Shown here: positions 9,501 to 19,330 of the stretch, piece by piece
How positions within the stretch are numbered: position 1 is the stretch's first letter
How the letters are laid out: each line of letters opens with the position of its first letter
From: Ewingella sp. CoE-038-23
GTDB taxonomy: Bacteria; Pseudomonadota; Gammaproteobacteria; Enterobacterales; Enterobacteriaceae
Reading direction: 5' to 3'
Assembly: GCF_040419245.1 (NCBI RefSeq)
Contig: NZ_JAZHOH010000001.1
Span: 1,178,001 to 1,242,000 of the forward strand
DNA: 64,000 nt
Notes under the pieces: generated by a model
The model's input: the letters and a program-made list of their open reading frames with translations, nothing else
Databases searched by the model: none
Told to the model about the DNA's origin: nothing
Position numbers and translations under genes: made by a program

Positions 9501-9980
9501 ATGACCACTTTCACTCACATTAACGCCTCCGGCGACGCCCATATGGTGGATGTCTCCGCCAAAGCCGAAACCGTGCGCGAAGCCCGCGCCGAATCCTTTG
9601 TCACCATGGCCGCCGAGACGCTGGCGATGATTGTTAACGGCAATCACCACAAGGGCGACGTGTTCGCCACGGCGCGTATCGCGGGGATTCAGGCGGCGAA
9701 AAAAACCTGGGATTTGATCCCCCTTTGCCATCCGCTGCTGCTCACCAAGGTTGAAGTCAATCTGGAAGCCCAGCCGGAGCACAATCGCGTGCGCATTGAG
9801 TCGCGCTGTCGCCTGAGCGGCAAAACCGGCGTTGAAATGGAAGCCCTGACGGCGGCGTCCGTCGCTGCTTTGACCATTTACGACATGTGCAAAGCGGTGC
9901 AGAAAGATATGGTGATCGGCCCGATTCGCCTGCTGGAGAAAACCGGCGGCAAGTCCGGTGATTTCAAGGTGGCGCCATGA
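9501..9980 (+). CDS. moaC: Cyclic pyranopterin monophosphate synthase MoaC
   Basis: Converts the MoaA product into cyclic pyranopterin monophosphate. The 159-residue protein has the conserved [12 protein letters not shown] segment and [20 protein letters not shown], which hold the active-site residues. It starts 7 bases after moaB and its stop overlaps the moaD start (ATGA). Confidence 0.96.
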   Translation: MTTFTHINASGDAHMVDVSAKAETVREARAESFVTMAAETLAMIVNGNHHKGDVFATARIAGIQAAKKTWDLIPLCHPLLLTKVEVNLEAQPEHNRVRIESRCRLSGKTGVEMEALTAASVAALTIYDMCKAVQKDMVIGPIRLLEKTGGKSGDFKVAP

Positions 9981-10222
9981 TCGATATTCTGTTCTTCGCG
10001 CAGGTGCGTGAAATCATCGGCGTCGGTTCGCTGCAACTGCCTGCCGAATTCATCAATGTTGAAGCGCTGCGCCAGTCATTGTGCCAGCGCGGCGATCGCT
10101 GGGCGCTGGCGTTAGAGTCCGGCAAGCTGTTGGTGGCGGTGAATCAAACTCTGGTCGACATCGACCATCCGGTGAAGGCCGGGGACGAAGTGGCCTTCTT
10201 CCCACCGGTGACAGGAGGCTGA
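9977..10222 (+). CDS. moaD: Molybdopterin synthase sulfur carrier subunit
   Basis: An 81-residue ubiquitin-like protein ending in PPVTGG. The terminal Gly-Gly is adenylylated by MoeB and then thiocarboxylated to donate sulfur for the dithiolene. It overlaps moaC by 4 bases and is followed by moaE after one base, consistent with equal production of the MoaD-MoaE heterotetramer. Confidence 0.95.
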   Translation: MIDILFFAQVREIIGVGSLQLPAEFINVEALRQSLCQRGDRWALALESGKLLVAVNQTLVDIDHPVKAGDEVAFFPPVTGG

Positions 10223-10223
10223 T

Positions 10224-10676
10224 ATGGAAAACACGCGGATCGTGGTCGACAGCGCGGCGTTTAGCGTTGGCGACGAATACCAGTGGCTGGCCCAGTCAGA
10301 CGCCGACGGCGCGGTGGTGACTTTCACTGGCAAGGTGCGCAATCACAATTTGGGCGACAACGTCAGTGCGTTGACCCTCGAACACTATCCGGGCATGACC
10401 GAAAAAGCGCTAGCGGAAATTGTCGCCGACGCCCGCCAGCGCTGGCCGCTGCAACGGGTGTCGGTTTATCACCGCGTCGGGGCGATGTATCCCGGCGATG
10501 AAATTGTGTTCGTTGGCGTGACCAGCGCCCATCGTGGCATGGCCTTTGAAGCCACCGAATTTATTATGGATTATCTCAAAACCCGCGCCCCGTTTTGGAA
10601 GCGTGAAGCCACCGAGCAGGGCGACCGCTGGGTGGATGCCCGCGACAGCGACAAAGAAGCCGCCATGCGCTGGTAA
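10224..10676 (+). CDS. moaE: Molybdopterin synthase catalytic subunit
   Basis: The 150-residue large subunit of molybdopterin synthase, which inserts two sulfurs into cPMP. It has the family segments VTFTGKVRNHN, LEHYPGMTEKAL, HRVG and the C-terminal lysine region KTRAPFWKRE. It is the last gene of the moa operon; no strong terminator is seen before ybhL. Confidence 0.95.
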   Translation: MENTRIVVDSAAFSVGDEYQWLAQSDADGAVVTFTGKVRNHNLGDNVSALTLEHYPGMTEKALAEIVADARQRWPLQRVSVYHRVGAMYPGDEIVFVGVTSAHRGMAFEATEFIMDYLKTRAPFWKREATEQGDRWVDARDSDKEAAMRW

Positions 10677-10795
10677 ACTGCAACTAAACCTTACGCTTAG
10701 CAACCGCGCAAAGCCGTGGTTTTGTGATACTGTTATCCCACAGGCGGGCTGTGTTTACGGCCTAAATTTTGTCCTCCATGCAAGAGGTAATCATC

Positions 10796-11506
10796 ATGGA
10801 TCGATATCCACGCAGTAACGGCTCGATTGTTGAACGCGCTAACTCCGGCATTCAAGCCTACATGGCGCAGGTCTATGGTTGGATGACCTGTGGTCTGCTA
10901 TTAACCGCATTTGTCGCCTGGTACGCATCTCGCTCACCAGCCATTCTCGGTTTTATTTTCTCCAGCCAAATAACCTTCTTTGGTCTGATCATTGCCCAGC
11001 TGGCGCTGGTCTTCGTAATTTCCGGCATGGTGAATCGTCTGAGCGGCACCGTCGCTACCGGCTTGTTCATGCTGTATTCGGCCCTAACCGGGCTGACGCT
11101 CTCCAGTATTTTCATCGTCTACACCGGCTCTTCTATTGCCAGCACCTTCGTGGTTGCCGGGGGGATGTTCGGGGCGATGAGCGTATTTGGTTATACCACC
11201 AAGCGCGACCTAAGCCGTATGGGCAGCCTGCTGTTCATGGGGTTGATTGGTATCGTGCTGGCGTCGCTGGTCAATATCTGGCTGAAAAGCCCGGCATTGA
11301 TGTGGGCGGTGACCTACATCGGCGTGGTTATCTTCGTTGGCCTGACAGCTTATGACACCCAGAAGTTGAAAAACATGGGTGAGCAGCTGGACGTTAACGA
11401 TAAAGACAGCTTCCGCAAGTACTCTATCGTGGGCGCGCTGACGCTGTATTTGGATTTCATCAACCTGTTCTTGATGCTGTTACGCATTTTTGGCAACCGC
11501 CGGTAG
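10796..11506 (+). CDS. ybhL: Bax inhibitor-1 family inner-membrane protein YbhL
   Basis: A 236-residue BI-1 family protein with seven hydrophobic segments, very similar to E. coli YbhL. It contains MFGAMSVFGYTTKRDL and the C-terminal ALTLYLDFINLFLMLLRIFG. The ATG at 10796 follows AGAGG and matches the known N-terminus MDRxPRS. The family acts as pH-sensitive calcium leak channels in some bacteria; the role in enterobacteria is unclear. It is followed by a strong terminator. Confidence 0.93.
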   Translation: MDRYPRSNGSIVERANSGIQAYMAQVYGWMTCGLLLTAFVAWYASRSPAILGFIFSSQITFFGLIIAQLALVFVISGMVNRLSGTVATGLFMLYSALTGLTLSSIFIVYTGSSIASTFVVAGGMFGAMSVFGYTTKRDLSRMGSLLFMGLIGIVLASLVNIWLKSPALMWAVTYIGVVIFVGLTAYDTQKLKNMGEQLDVNDKDSFRKYSIVGALTLYLDFINLFLMLLRIFGNRR

Positions 11507-11526
11507 GGTTTTTGATTTCAAATTGA

Positions 11527-11549
11527 GGGGGCCGAAAGGCCCCTTTTTT
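11527..11549 (+). terminator. Rho-independent terminator after ybhL
   Basis: Stem GGGGCC-gaaa-GGCCCC followed by six T, 20 bases after the ybhL stop. Confidence 0.85.
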
Positions 11550-11555
11550 GTTTTT

Positions 11556-12300
11556 GGGCGGCAGCCCAATCCCGCTGACACCTTGGGCTGCCGCCCAAAC
11601 CTGCTTTTAAATTCAAACTCAAGGTCGTGGGCGTCGGCCCACACCGACCAAGGGAGGCGTAAACGCGCCTCCCTTGGAACCCTGCGTTTTTTCTTGCTGG
11701 AAGATCGAGGCTGCGCAGGGTTGGAATGGACATGTTTCAGGCGCTTTAGTGATTGTCGCGAAGTGCCGCCGCTTAGGCGGTTCCCTCACTGCGGGATTCC
11801 AACCCGCGTAAAATAACACGCGGTTTTCCACCTCTTGCTCGGCGTCACTTCTGAACGCGACTTACTGGCTTTTCAACCGTGCCGTTTCAGTGGGGTTTGT
11901 TTGGGTTTTGGGTTTGCTCCTCCCGCTGGTAAGGGGGAGGCTGAGAGGGGGTATTGCAGCAAACTCAGTGGCTTATGTGAGAAATACCCCACCCCAACCC
12001 TCCCCTAAATAGGGGAGGGAGCAAGACAAACCCATCTGAAACGGCTCGGTTGAAATGCCTCAAAACCGCAGTCAAAAATGGCGCTGAGCGAATGGTTCGA
12101 GACCAAAGGCTCGAAGCCTGAAGCGAAGGTACCGCCTAAGCGGCGACATTTTGCGGTGGAGAACAGGTGTACCTGAAACACGTCCGCCTCACGAGCGAAG
12201 CGCGCAGTATAGAGCCGGGGAGTCTTGAGGGGCGCGGCGATAGGCGCCCCTCAAGGCCGGTGTGGCGGCAGCGCACGACCTTGACCTTGAATTTGAATTT
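11556..12300. repeat. Modular hairpin-rich intergenic repeat, copy A (double, head-to-head)
   Basis: The gap between convergent ybhL and mdtG is filled by repeat DNA. The left half (about 11611-11892) reads, in order: a GTCGTGGGCGTCGGCCCAC hairpin, a 31-base AAGGGAGGCG...CGCCTCCCTT hairpin, ATCGAGGCTGCGCAGGGTTG, GGACATGTTTCAG, GCCGCCGCTTAGGCGG, a second variable stem, and GTGCCGTTTCAG. The right half (about 12036-12300) is a diverged copy in reverse orientation. The 111-bp second repeat sits between the halves. A GGGCGGCAGCCCA/TGGGCTGCCGCCC hairpin (11556-11596) leads in. Related copies are near 39.4, 46.9, 54.1 and 55.7 kb. No plausible gene is inside. Confidence 0.85.
11915..12025 (+). repeat. 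Second intergenic repeat (111 bp), copy 1, nested in copy A
   Basis: It begins GCTCCTCCCGC and ends CCCTAAATAGGGGAGGGAGC, so it is framed by C-rich/G-rich stems around a unique centre (CAGCAAACTCAGTGGCTTAT). A copy differing at only about six positions lies in the opposite orientation at 48706-48816. Confidence 0.85.
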
Positions 12301-13501
12301 AAAATCTCGTCTGGCGCGCCGGCACACGCCTAAAACTCCACGCTACCTGTATTAAGTTGAACAACACCAAAATCGCCGTCACGAGGAACACCCACCGGAA
12401 GCCCATTAACGCCGAGACGCTGGAGCCGAGCAGGGGGCCGATGACGTTGCCGAGATACATAAACGATTGGTTGTAACCGAAGATGCGGCCGGTGGTTTGG
12501 TCGCTGCTGTATTTCACCAATAGCGCCTGAATCGCGGGCATTAGCGCGCCGTCGCAGAAACCGAGCATAAAGCGCAGGATGCCGAGCTGGGTGGGTGAGC
12601 TGATGGTCGACATCAGACAGAACAGCACGAAGCACAGCACCAGCGCGGCGATAAGGATACGGTGCGCGCCGATTCGGTCGCCCAGCTTGCCCAGCTTAGG
12701 CGCGGACATTAGCGCGGAAACCCCCGGCACGGCGGCAATCACCCCGCTGATAAAGGCGATATTGCTGGTGTCGGAAGAGAGATCGCGGATGAACAGCGTC
12801 AAGATGGGGCTGATCGAACCGTTGGCCAATTGCACCATTAGGGTGGTGACGAACAGGCTGACAATCAGCCACGGGTAGGGCAGCGCGGTGAAGACCGCTT
12901 TGCCGCTGAGGCGATCGGCCTTGGCGACCGGCACCACGCGCTCTTTGATTAAGAATAGAGTGATGAGGAAACTGGTAAACAACATGCCGCCAGTGACGAA
13001 GAACACCGTGCGCAGGCCGAGGTGGTCGGCCATAAAACCGCCGAGCAGCGGGCCGATAATCACGCCAGCCACTTGCCCGGTAGACAGCGTGCCGAGCGCC
13101 CAGCCGCTTTTATCGCGCGGAACCTGTGAGGCCACTAAAGCCATGGCATTGGGGATATAGCCTGAGGTTAAACCCATCAGCGTGCGCAGGATAAACAGCT
13201 GCCAGACGTTGGTGGCGAAACCCTGTAACACCATCACAATCGCCATACCCAGCGCGGCGCGCAGCAGCATCAACTTACGGCCTTTGCGGTCGGCGAGACT
13301 CCCCCATAGTGGAGCCACAATGGCGGAAACCAAAAAGGTGCCGCTGAAGACTAAACCAGACCATAAACTCAGAGATGCGTGGGACGTGACGCCAAGCTGT
13401 TCAATATAAAGTGGCAGGAAAGGCAGGATTTGGCTCATCGCCATTCCGGTGAAAAAACACCCAAGCCAGACGGAGATTAAATTGAGTTTCCAAGTTTCCA
13501 T
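12299..13501 (-). CDS. mdtG: Multidrug efflux MFS transporter MdtG
   Basis: A 400-residue, twelve-helix major facilitator close to E. coli MdtG (YceE), a drug/proton antiporter conferring fosfomycin and deoxycholate tolerance. Family signatures are [12 protein letters not shown], the loop motif [31 protein letters not shown] and RIFGYNQSF. The 3' end runs a few bases into the repeat that fills the downstream gap. It stands alone, divergent from rhlE. Confidence 0.9.
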   Translation of the reverse strand: METWKLNLISVWLGCFFTGMAMSQILPFLPLYIEQLGVTSHASLSLWSGLVFSGTFLVSAIVAPLWGSLADRKGRKLMLLRAALGMAIVMVLQGFATNVWQLFILRTLMGLTSGYIPNAMALVASQVPRDKSGWALGTLSTGQVAGVIIGPLLGGFMADHLGLRTVFFVTGGMLFTSFLITLFLIKERVVPVAKADRLSGKAVFTALPYPWLIVSLFVTTLMVQLANGSISPILTLFIRDLSSDTSNIAFISGVIAAVPGVSALMSAPKLGKLGDRIGAHRILIAALVLCFVLFCLMSTISSPTQLGILRFMLGFCDGALMPAIQALLVKYSSDQTTGRIFGYNQSFMYLGNVIGPLLGSSVSALMGFRWVFLVTAILVLFNLIQVAWSFRRVPARQTRF

Positions 13502-13893
13502 TATGCTGCGGGTTTACCTTACCATGAGTGTGTTGACTGCATAAAGCATAGCAACTCAGGGCGTTAAGGTGACGGCAAAAAGTGGGAAGGTATTCATCAA
13601 ATCAATAATTGATGCTCTGTATTAGCCTTTTTACCTAAGTCCACACAATCTGTCGTCAGCGTTGAAAACTCGACAGTTAATGTGCTTTTCATGCTCTTAT
13701 TACACCTGCTTACACCGATGGATGGCAGATAATTTAACGCCTTGACGCGTCTTGTGTTAAAATCTCGCTAACTGGCGCACTGCAGTTTGTGCCGAATCCT
13801 CGTGGTAATGCCTCATTTGCCTCGTCTGATCATCCACTCTTGAAACTGCACCGAACCCCGTTCGGGTTAGAGTGGACTGGAGCTTTTCCCTAT
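13502..13893. other. mdtG-rhlE divergent intergenic region and rhlE leader
   Basis: About 390 bases without a gene. A long rhlE leader is likely: after TTGACG (13742) and an AT-rich TTAAAAT there is a small hairpin AACCCCGTTCGGGTT (13855-13869) shortly before the rhlE start. The mdtG promoter must also lie here, but I could not place it. Confidence 0.4.
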
Positions 13894-15324
13894 ATGTCAT
13901 TTGATACTCTCGGCTTAAGTGCCGAAATTTTGCGTGCTGTTGAAGAACAGGGCTATCGTGAACCTACGCCTATTCAGCGTCAGGCTATTCCTGTTGTGAT
14001 GCAAGGCCGTGACTTAATGGCAAGTGCGCAGACTGGTACCGGTAAAACCGCTGGTTTTACTCTGCCGCTGCTGAACATGCTGAGCCACTCCAACCCGCAA
14101 TTCAAAGGACGTCGCCCGGTCCGCGCGCTGATCCTGACTCCGACCCGTGAGCTGGCAGCACAGATCGGTGAGAACGTGCAGTCTTACAGCAAATATTTGA
14201 CCCTGCGCTCGCTGGTGGTTTTCGGCGGCGTGAGCATTAACCCGCAGATGATGAAACTGCGCGCCGGTGTTGACGTGCTGGTTGCCACCCCAGGCCGCCT
14301 GCTGGACTTAGAACATCAGAACGCGGTGGATTTATCCAAAGTAGAAATTCTGGTGCTGGACGAAGCTGACCGCATGCTGGACATGGGCTTCATCCACGAC
14401 ATCCGTCGCGTACTGGCCAAGCTGCCCGCTAAACGCCAGAACCTGCTGTTCTCCGCGACCTTCTCTGACGAAATCAAAGCGCTGGCTAGCAAATTGCTGA
14501 CCAACCCTGCGTCGGTTGAAGTGGCGCGTCGTAACACGGCGTCCGAGCAAATCGAACAGAGCGTTCATTTCGTTGATAAGAAACGTAAAAGAGAACTGCT
14601 GTCACAGATGATCGGCGAAGGCGACTGGAAACAGGTGCTGGTGTTCACCCGTACTAAACACGGCGCGAACCATTTGGCCGAGCAGCTGAATAAAGACGGC
14701 ATCACCGCCGCCGCTATTCACGGTAACAAGAGTCAGGGCGCCCGTACTCGCGCACTGGCGGATTTCAAAGACGGCGGCATTCGCGTGCTAGTGGCCACTG
14801 ACATCGCGGCGCGCGGTCTGGACATCGACCAACTGCCTCACGTCGTTAACTACGAGCTGCCAAACGTGCCGGAAGACTATGTTCACCGTATTGGCCGTAC
14901 AGGCCGTGCGGAATCCACCGGCGAAGCAATTTCTCTGGTGTGCGTGGATGAACACAAGCTGTTGCGTGACATCGAGCGCCTGCTTAAGCGTGAAATCCCA
15001 CGCTTCGCACTGGAAGGCTATGAGCCAGACCCAAGCATTAAAGCCGAGCCGATCATCAATGGTCGTCAGGGCAGCGGCGGTCGCGGTGCTCCACGTCAGG
15101 GCGGTCAGCGTTCTGGTTCAGGCGCACCTCGCTCAAGCGCTCCGCGTTCTGGTGCAGCACCGCGCACCGGCGGCAATGGTCAACGTAGCGGCAACGGCGG
15201 CGGCGAAAGCCGTGGCGCAGGCGCGGGTGAAGGGCGTCCAGCACGTCCGGCGCGCGCAGCCAATGCGGGCCAACGTCGTTCAAACCCGGCTAACGCAGGA
15301 CGTCGTAAACCGTCAGGCGAATAA
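13894..15324 (+). CDS. rhlE: ATP-dependent RNA helicase RhlE
   Basis: DEAD-box helicase acting in ribosome assembly and RNA turnover. Motifs in order: [11 protein letters not shown] region, AQTGTGKT (motif I), [22 protein letters not shown] (motif II), SAT (motif III), [10 protein letters not shown] and HRIGRTGR (motif VI). The C-terminal 85 or so residues are rich in Gly, Arg, Ser, Ala and Pro, a disordered basic RNA-binding tail. The ATG at 13894 (MSFDTLGLS) is the conserved start; the open frame extends 35 codons upstream without similarity. 476 residues. Confidence 0.95.
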   Translation: MSFDTLGLSAEILRAVEEQGYREPTPIQRQAIPVVMQGRDLMASAQTGTGKTAGFTLPLLNMLSHSNPQFKGRRPVRALILTPTRELAAQIGENVQSYSKYLTLRSLVVFGGVSINPQMMKLRAGVDVLVATPGRLLDLEHQNAVDLSKVEILVLDEADRMLDMGFIHDIRRVLAKLPAKRQNLLFSATFSDEIKALASKLLTNPASVEVARRNTASEQIEQSVHFVDKKRKRELLSQMIGEGDWKQVLVFTRTKHGANHLAEQLNKDGITAAAIHGNKSQGARTRALADFKDGGIRVLVATDIAARGLDIDQLPHVVNYELPNVPEDYVHRIGRTGRAESTGEAISLVCVDEHKLLRDIERLLKREIPRFALEGYEPDPSIKAEPIINGRQGSGGRGAPRQGGQRSGSGAPRSSAPRSGAAPRTGGNGQRSGNGGGESRGAGAGEGRPARPARAANAGQRRSNPANAGRRKPSGE

Positions 15325-15343
15325 TCGCTCCGGTTGAATAAAC

Positions 15344-15373
15344 AAAAACCGCCTCCTCGCAGGCGGTTTTTTT
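15344..15373 (+). terminator. Rho-independent terminator after rhlE
   Basis: AAAACCGCCT-cctcgc-AGGCGGTTTTTTT, about 20 bases past the rhlE stop. The stem is flanked by A and T runs on both sides, so it could also serve the convergent reverse-strand regulator gene. Confidence 0.9.
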
Positions 15374-15394
15374 ATGTCTATTATTCAGGAAATT

Positions 15395-16045
15395 CTACAG
15401 CCAGATGCGATAGGCGCAGCGCCGCGCGCCTTGCAAAATGTGCTCGGTACGTTCAACATTCGCCTCCAGCGTGGCGCTAAACACTTCCCGTTCGGCGCGA
15501 CAGAAGCCCTGACAGGCGGTGGCGGCGGCGCAGATAGGGCAGTGGTTCTCAATCAGTAGATAACTGCCATCTTCTTCCTGCTGCCAGTCCGCCATATAGC
15601 CTTCGCGGGTGCGGATGGCGGTGAGCCTTTGCAGGCGCTCTTCCAGCGTTTCTGCCCCTTCCATCGCCAGATGATAGGCATTGCGAGTGAGTTCTTCACG
15701 GCTGGTGATCAGCTGTTCCAGCGCATTTTCACCCAGCGAGCTGCGGATAAGTGTCAGCAGTTGTACGGTGAGATCGGCGTGGGCGTCGGGGAAACGGGCA
15801 TGGCCCTGTGCCGTCAACTGCCAGAACTGCGACGGGCGGCCTACGCCCTGCGAAACGGATTTCGGCTCCACCAGACCTTCTTTCGCCAGCTTAACAAACT
15901 GCTGGCGCGCGGCTTCGCCCGTGGTACCTAAAATGTGGCCCGCGTCGCTGGCCTGCAATTCTCCACGAGTTTTAAGCAGCATGAGCAGGCGTTCGGCGAC
16001 GCTTTGCTTAACCTCAGACGTATTTTCCAAGTGTTTGCTTGACAT
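15395..16045 (-). CDS. SufR-like iron-sulfur winged-helix regulator
   Basis: A 216-residue DNA-binding protein. The N-terminal half is a DeoR/ArsR-like winged helix (LLMLLKTRGELQASDAGHIL, then GEAARQQFVKLAKEGLVE). The C-terminal half has a cysteine cluster: C169-x2-C172, C178, C182 and C210. The C169-x12-C182-x27-C210 spacing and the RTEHILxGxxRCAYRI tail resemble SufR, a [4Fe-4S]-sensing repressor. No suf genes are near; the divergent neighbour is an MFS pump, so this may be a redox or iron-sulfur-responsive regulator of that pump. The function is inferred from family resemblance. Confidence 0.75.
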   Translation of the reverse strand: MSSKHLENTSEVKQSVAERLLMLLKTRGELQASDAGHILGTTGEAARQQFVKLAKEGLVEPKSVSQGVGRPSQFWQLTAQGHARFPDAHADLTVQLLTLIRSSLGENALEQLITSREELTRNAYHLAMEGAETLEERLQRLTAIRTREGYMADWQQEEDGSYLLIENHCPICAAATACQGFCRAEREVFSATLEANVERTEHILQGARRCAYRIWL

Positions 16046-16152
16046 ATTGCCTCGTCAGATCTTAGATTACGGAACCGTTAAGTATTCCAAGTTAATTCTT
16101 GTTTAATCTTATCACAACCTTAATAGACTTTAAAAACAAAAGGGATATACCG

Positions 16153-17583
16153 ATGTCGGACAACGAAACAGGCTGGGGCGGCTTATTCAGTACGGAAAAT
16201 CGCGGTAGCGCCATTGCCCTCAGCGCGGGTGTGGCGCTGTATGCGACCAACAGCTATATCGTCATCACCATTCTGCCTTCCGTGGTACAGGATATCGGCG
16301 GGCTGGCGTGGTACGCGTGGAACATGACGCTGTTCGTGGTCTTCTCGATTCTCGGCTCGGCGCTGTCTGCCCGGCTGATGCGCAAAGCCGGACCGCGCGG
16401 CAGCTATCTCACCGCGACCGGCATCTTCATGGCCGGTGCCGCCATCTGCGCCATGGCACCTAGCATGCCGGTACTGCTGCTGGGCCGCGCCATTCAGGGG
16501 CTGGGCGGCGGTTTCCTCTTCGCGCTCTCCTACGCCATGATCAACTTGGTGTTTAAAGAATCCCTTTGGCCACGCGCTATGGCGCTGATTTCCGCTATGT
16601 GGGGGATCGCCACGCTGATCGGTCCGGCGGTGGGCGGAATTTTTGCCGAGCTGCACGCCTGGCGCTGGGCCTTCGGCCTGCTGGTGCCGGTCACGTTGCT
16701 GTTTGGCCTGCTGGTTTGGCGAACGCTGCCCGCCCAGCAAAAGGAAAAACGCGCCGTCGAGCCTCTGCCTCTCTATCAACTTCTGCTGCTTACCGGCTCC
16801 GTGCTGGTGGTATCGGCGGGAAGCTTGTCATCCCTCGGCTGGGTTAACTTCGCCGGGATTGTGCTGGCGGTGCTGATGGTGATTGCCCTGCGCCAGCGCG
16901 AGTTCAGCTCTAACGTGCGCCTGTTGCCGCGCAACTCGCTGTCGCTCTCTTCGCCGATTTGCTGGCTGTACATGACCATGGCAACCCTGATGATTGCGAT
17001 GGGCTGCGAAATCTATGTGCCTTATATGTTGCAACACTTGCACGGCCAGACGCCTTTGGCCGCGGGTTATATCACGGCGGCAGCGGCGGCGGGCTGGACC
17101 CTGAGCGAAATGGTCAGCGCCAGCTGGACCGGGCGTCTTGCCAACCGGGCGATCATCTCTGGCCCACTGGTGTTAGGCGCGGGCTTACTGCTGTTGCTGA
17201 TTTCCGTGCCGGTGGTGTTTGCTCTGCACGCGCTGAATATTAGCGGCATCGTGCTTGGTCTGACGCTGGCGGGCTTTGGTATCGGGCTGGGCTGGCCGCA
17301 CATTTTGACCCGCGTTCTACAGCAGGCGGATGAAGCGGAGAAAGAGACCGCCGGGGCTTCGATTACCGTGGTGCAATCCTTCTCGGCGGCGCTGGGCGCG
17401 GCGCTATCGGGGACGATAGCCAATCTGGCCGGGATGAACACCGGGCCGGAAAATGCCAGCAACGTGGCTTTCTGGCTGTTCGTATTCTTCTTAATTCCCG
17501 TCGGTCTGGCCGTGTTAACCGCCATCCGTTCGGTACGAAAACGGCGACTGTCGCACCCAGAAACCTTGGTCTGTAAGGGATAA
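16153..17583 (+). CDS. MFS transporter next to the SufR-like regulator
   Basis: A 476-residue major facilitator with 12 to 14 hydrophobic segments and the motif-C-like stretch LGRAIQGLGGGFLFALSYAM. The overall layout fits the DHA2-type drug/metabolite exporters. I start it at the ATG at 16153 (MSDNETGWGG), preceded by AAAGGGAT; the frame opens 18 codons earlier without support. It is divergent from the regulator with a gap of about 107 bases, which suggests regulatory pairing. The substrate cannot be inferred. Confidence 0.8.
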   Translation: MSDNETGWGGLFSTENRGSAIALSAGVALYATNSYIVITILPSVVQDIGGLAWYAWNMTLFVVFSILGSALSARLMRKAGPRGSYLTATGIFMAGAAICAMAPSMPVLLLGRAIQGLGGGFLFALSYAMINLVFKESLWPRAMALISAMWGIATLIGPAVGGIFAELHAWRWAFGLLVPVTLLFGLLVWRTLPAQQKEKRAVEPLPLYQLLLLTGSVLVVSAGSLSSLGWVNFAGIVLAVLMVIALRQREFSSNVRLLPRNSLSLSSPICWLYMTMATLMIAMGCEIYVPYMLQHLHGQTPLAAGYITAAAAAGWTLSEMVSASWTGRLANRAIISGPLVLGAGLLLLLISVPVVFALHALNISGIVLGLTLAGFGIGLGWPHILTRVLQQADEAEKETAGASITVVQSFSAALGAALSGTIANLAGMNTGPENASNVAFWLFVFFLIPVGLAVLTAIRSVRKRRLSHPETLVCKG

Positions 17584-17647
17584 CGGCATTGCCTTGACGC
17601 ATCGTTCAACCTTATCATTGCCCGTCATTTTTTAAGGGTTGAACCAC

Positions 17648-18577
17648 ATGCGTGTATTACTGGCTCCGATGGAAGGCGTACTGGACCCTTTGGTCAGAGA
17701 ACTGCTGACTGAAGTGAACGATTACGACTTATGCATCACCGAGTTTTTGCGCGTGGTAGATCAACTGCTTCCCGCCAAATCCTTCTATCGACTCTGCCCT
17801 GAATTACTCAATCAAAGCCGCACGCCGTCGGGCACGCGGGTGCGCGTCCAGCTGCTGGGGCAGTATCCGCAGTGGCTGGCCGAAAACGCCGCGCTGGCGG
17901 TGCAACTTGGCTCTTACGGGGTGGATCTCAACTGCGGCTGTCCGTCGAAAACGGTCAACGGCAGCGGCGGCGGGGCGACGCTGCTCAAAGACCCTGAGCT
18001 GATTTATCAGGGAGCCAAGGCGATGCGCGAAGCCGTGCCCGCCGAGCTGCCGGTGACGGTGAAAGTGCGGCTGGGCTGGGATTCGCTGGCGCAAAGTTTT
18101 GAAATTGCCGACGCGGTTCAGCAGGCCGGAGCCACCGAACTGACGGTGCACGGGCGCACCAAGGAAGACGGGTATAAGGCCGAGCGCATTAACTGGCAGG
18201 CGATTGGCGAGATCCGCCAGCGGCTGACCATTCCGGTGATCGCCAATGGCGAAATCTGGGACTACGCCAGTGCCCAAGCCTGTATGCAAACCACCGGCTG
18301 CGACGCGGTAATGATTGGGCGCGGCGCGCTCAACGTGCCAAACCTCAGTCGGGTGGTGAAGTACAACGAGCCGCGCATGCCGTGGTCTGGCGTGATGACG
18401 CTGTTGCAGAAATACACTCATCTGGAGAAGCAGGGCGACACCGGGCTGTATCACGTCGCGCGCATCAAACAGTGGCTGGGGTATTTACGCAAAGAGTACG
18501 ACGAAGCGACCGAGTTATTTAGTGAAGTGCGCGTGTTGCAAACATCGAAAGAGATCGCCGAACGCATTAACCGCTGA
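17648..18577 (+). CDS. dusC: tRNA-dihydrouridine(16) synthase DusC
   Basis: FMN-dependent reductase that makes dihydrouridine at position 16 of tRNA. The N-terminus [20 protein letters not shown] and the active-site segment [19 protein letters not shown], with the catalytic cysteine, are near-identical to E. coli DusC. Also present are VKVRLGWD and VMIGRGAL. The ATG at 17648 follows TTAAGGGTTG; a TTG nine bases earlier is possible but lacks conservation. 309 residues. Confidence 0.95.
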   Translation: MRVLLAPMEGVLDPLVRELLTEVNDYDLCITEFLRVVDQLLPAKSFYRLCPELLNQSRTPSGTRVRVQLLGQYPQWLAENAALAVQLGSYGVDLNCGCPSKTVNGSGGGATLLKDPELIYQGAKAMREAVPAELPVTVKVRLGWDSLAQSFEIADAVQQAGATELTVHGRTKEDGYKAERINWQAIGEIRQRLTIPVIANGEIWDYASAQACMQTTGCDAVMIGRGALNVPNLSRVVKYNEPRMPWSGVMTLLQKYTHLEKQGDTGLYHVARIKQWLGYLRKEYDEATELFSEVRVLQTSKEIAERINR

Positions 18578-18637
18578 TCGTTTTCCCTGATTTCTCCACG
18601 CGCTGCTTCAAGCACAAAAGCAAAATGGAGAAATATC

Positions 18638-19063
18638 ATGGATAACAAAGATAAAGGTCTGACCCACATCGCTTTTTCCGTCAAAGATCTTGATGCCAGC
18701 ATCGCCTTCTATGAAAAATTTGCGGATATGCAGGTGATCCACCGGCGCGGAGAGCGCGGGACAGACGCCCGACCCGTGGCCTGGATGAGTGATATGACGC
18801 GGCCTTTTGCTATCGTGCTGGCGGAAGATCCTGACTCTACCGACACCAAGCTTGGCCCTTTCGGCCACCTCGGCGTGGCCTGTCAAAGTAAAGAGGAGAT
18901 GGACGCCAGGCTGGCTCTGGCTCGCGCCGACGGCGTGTTGCGCACCGAGCCAAAAGAGAGTGGGGCGCCGGTCGGCTACTGGGCATTTCTCGATGACCCG
19001 GACGGCAACACCTTTGAGCTATCTTACGGCCAAGAAATCCGTTACCTGATTGAAAATACCTAA
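18638..19063 (+). CDS. VOC family (glyoxalase/dioxygenase-fold) protein
   Basis: A 141-residue vicinal-oxygen-chelate protein. It opens LTHIAFSVKDLDASIAFYEK, with a candidate metal histidine in THIAF. It continues GPFGHLGVAC and ends with WAFLDDPDGNTFELSYG, where the Glu is the usual last metal ligand. The reaction is unknown. GGAG lies 9 bases before the ATG. Confidence 0.85.
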   Translation: MDNKDKGLTHIAFSVKDLDASIAFYEKFADMQVIHRRGERGTDARPVAWMSDMTRPFAIVLAEDPDSTDTKLGPFGHLGVACQSKEEMDARLALARADGVLRTEPKESGAPVGYWAFLDDPDGNTFELSYGQEIRYLIENT

Positions 19064-19330
19064 CGTTCGCCTGTCTTTCTGAGACAAGTTTACTCAGCCA
19101 CGGCATACTCCGTGGCTGATGTTGGTCACTCCCATCTCGCAGCACCCCTCTCTTTCTCAGCCTTTCGCGCAAGTGTTCACTTACTCGTCAGCCCCTGTCA
19201 TCAAAGGCGTTGTGACAGACTTTGTGACAAATAGGGAGGAAAAATCCGAGTGCCAAGCCCATCAGCCTAACTTATAATTCGCCGGCAGTTTTGATGCTCC
19301 ATTGATGACAACCTTCTTAAATACAGAGCA

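Noticed and set aside
11490..12355. Several 60-108 codon frames inside repeat copy A, with look-alikes in copies B, C and D
   Set aside because: They are read from the repeat. The frames shift between copies where the stems are swapped, so no protein is conserved. Such frames are often mis-annotated as hypothetical proteins.
13742..13770. rhlE promoter with TTGACG as -35
   Set aside because: The AT-rich TTAAAAT is only about 10 bases away and no good -10 lies at 16-18 bases, so I did not call it.
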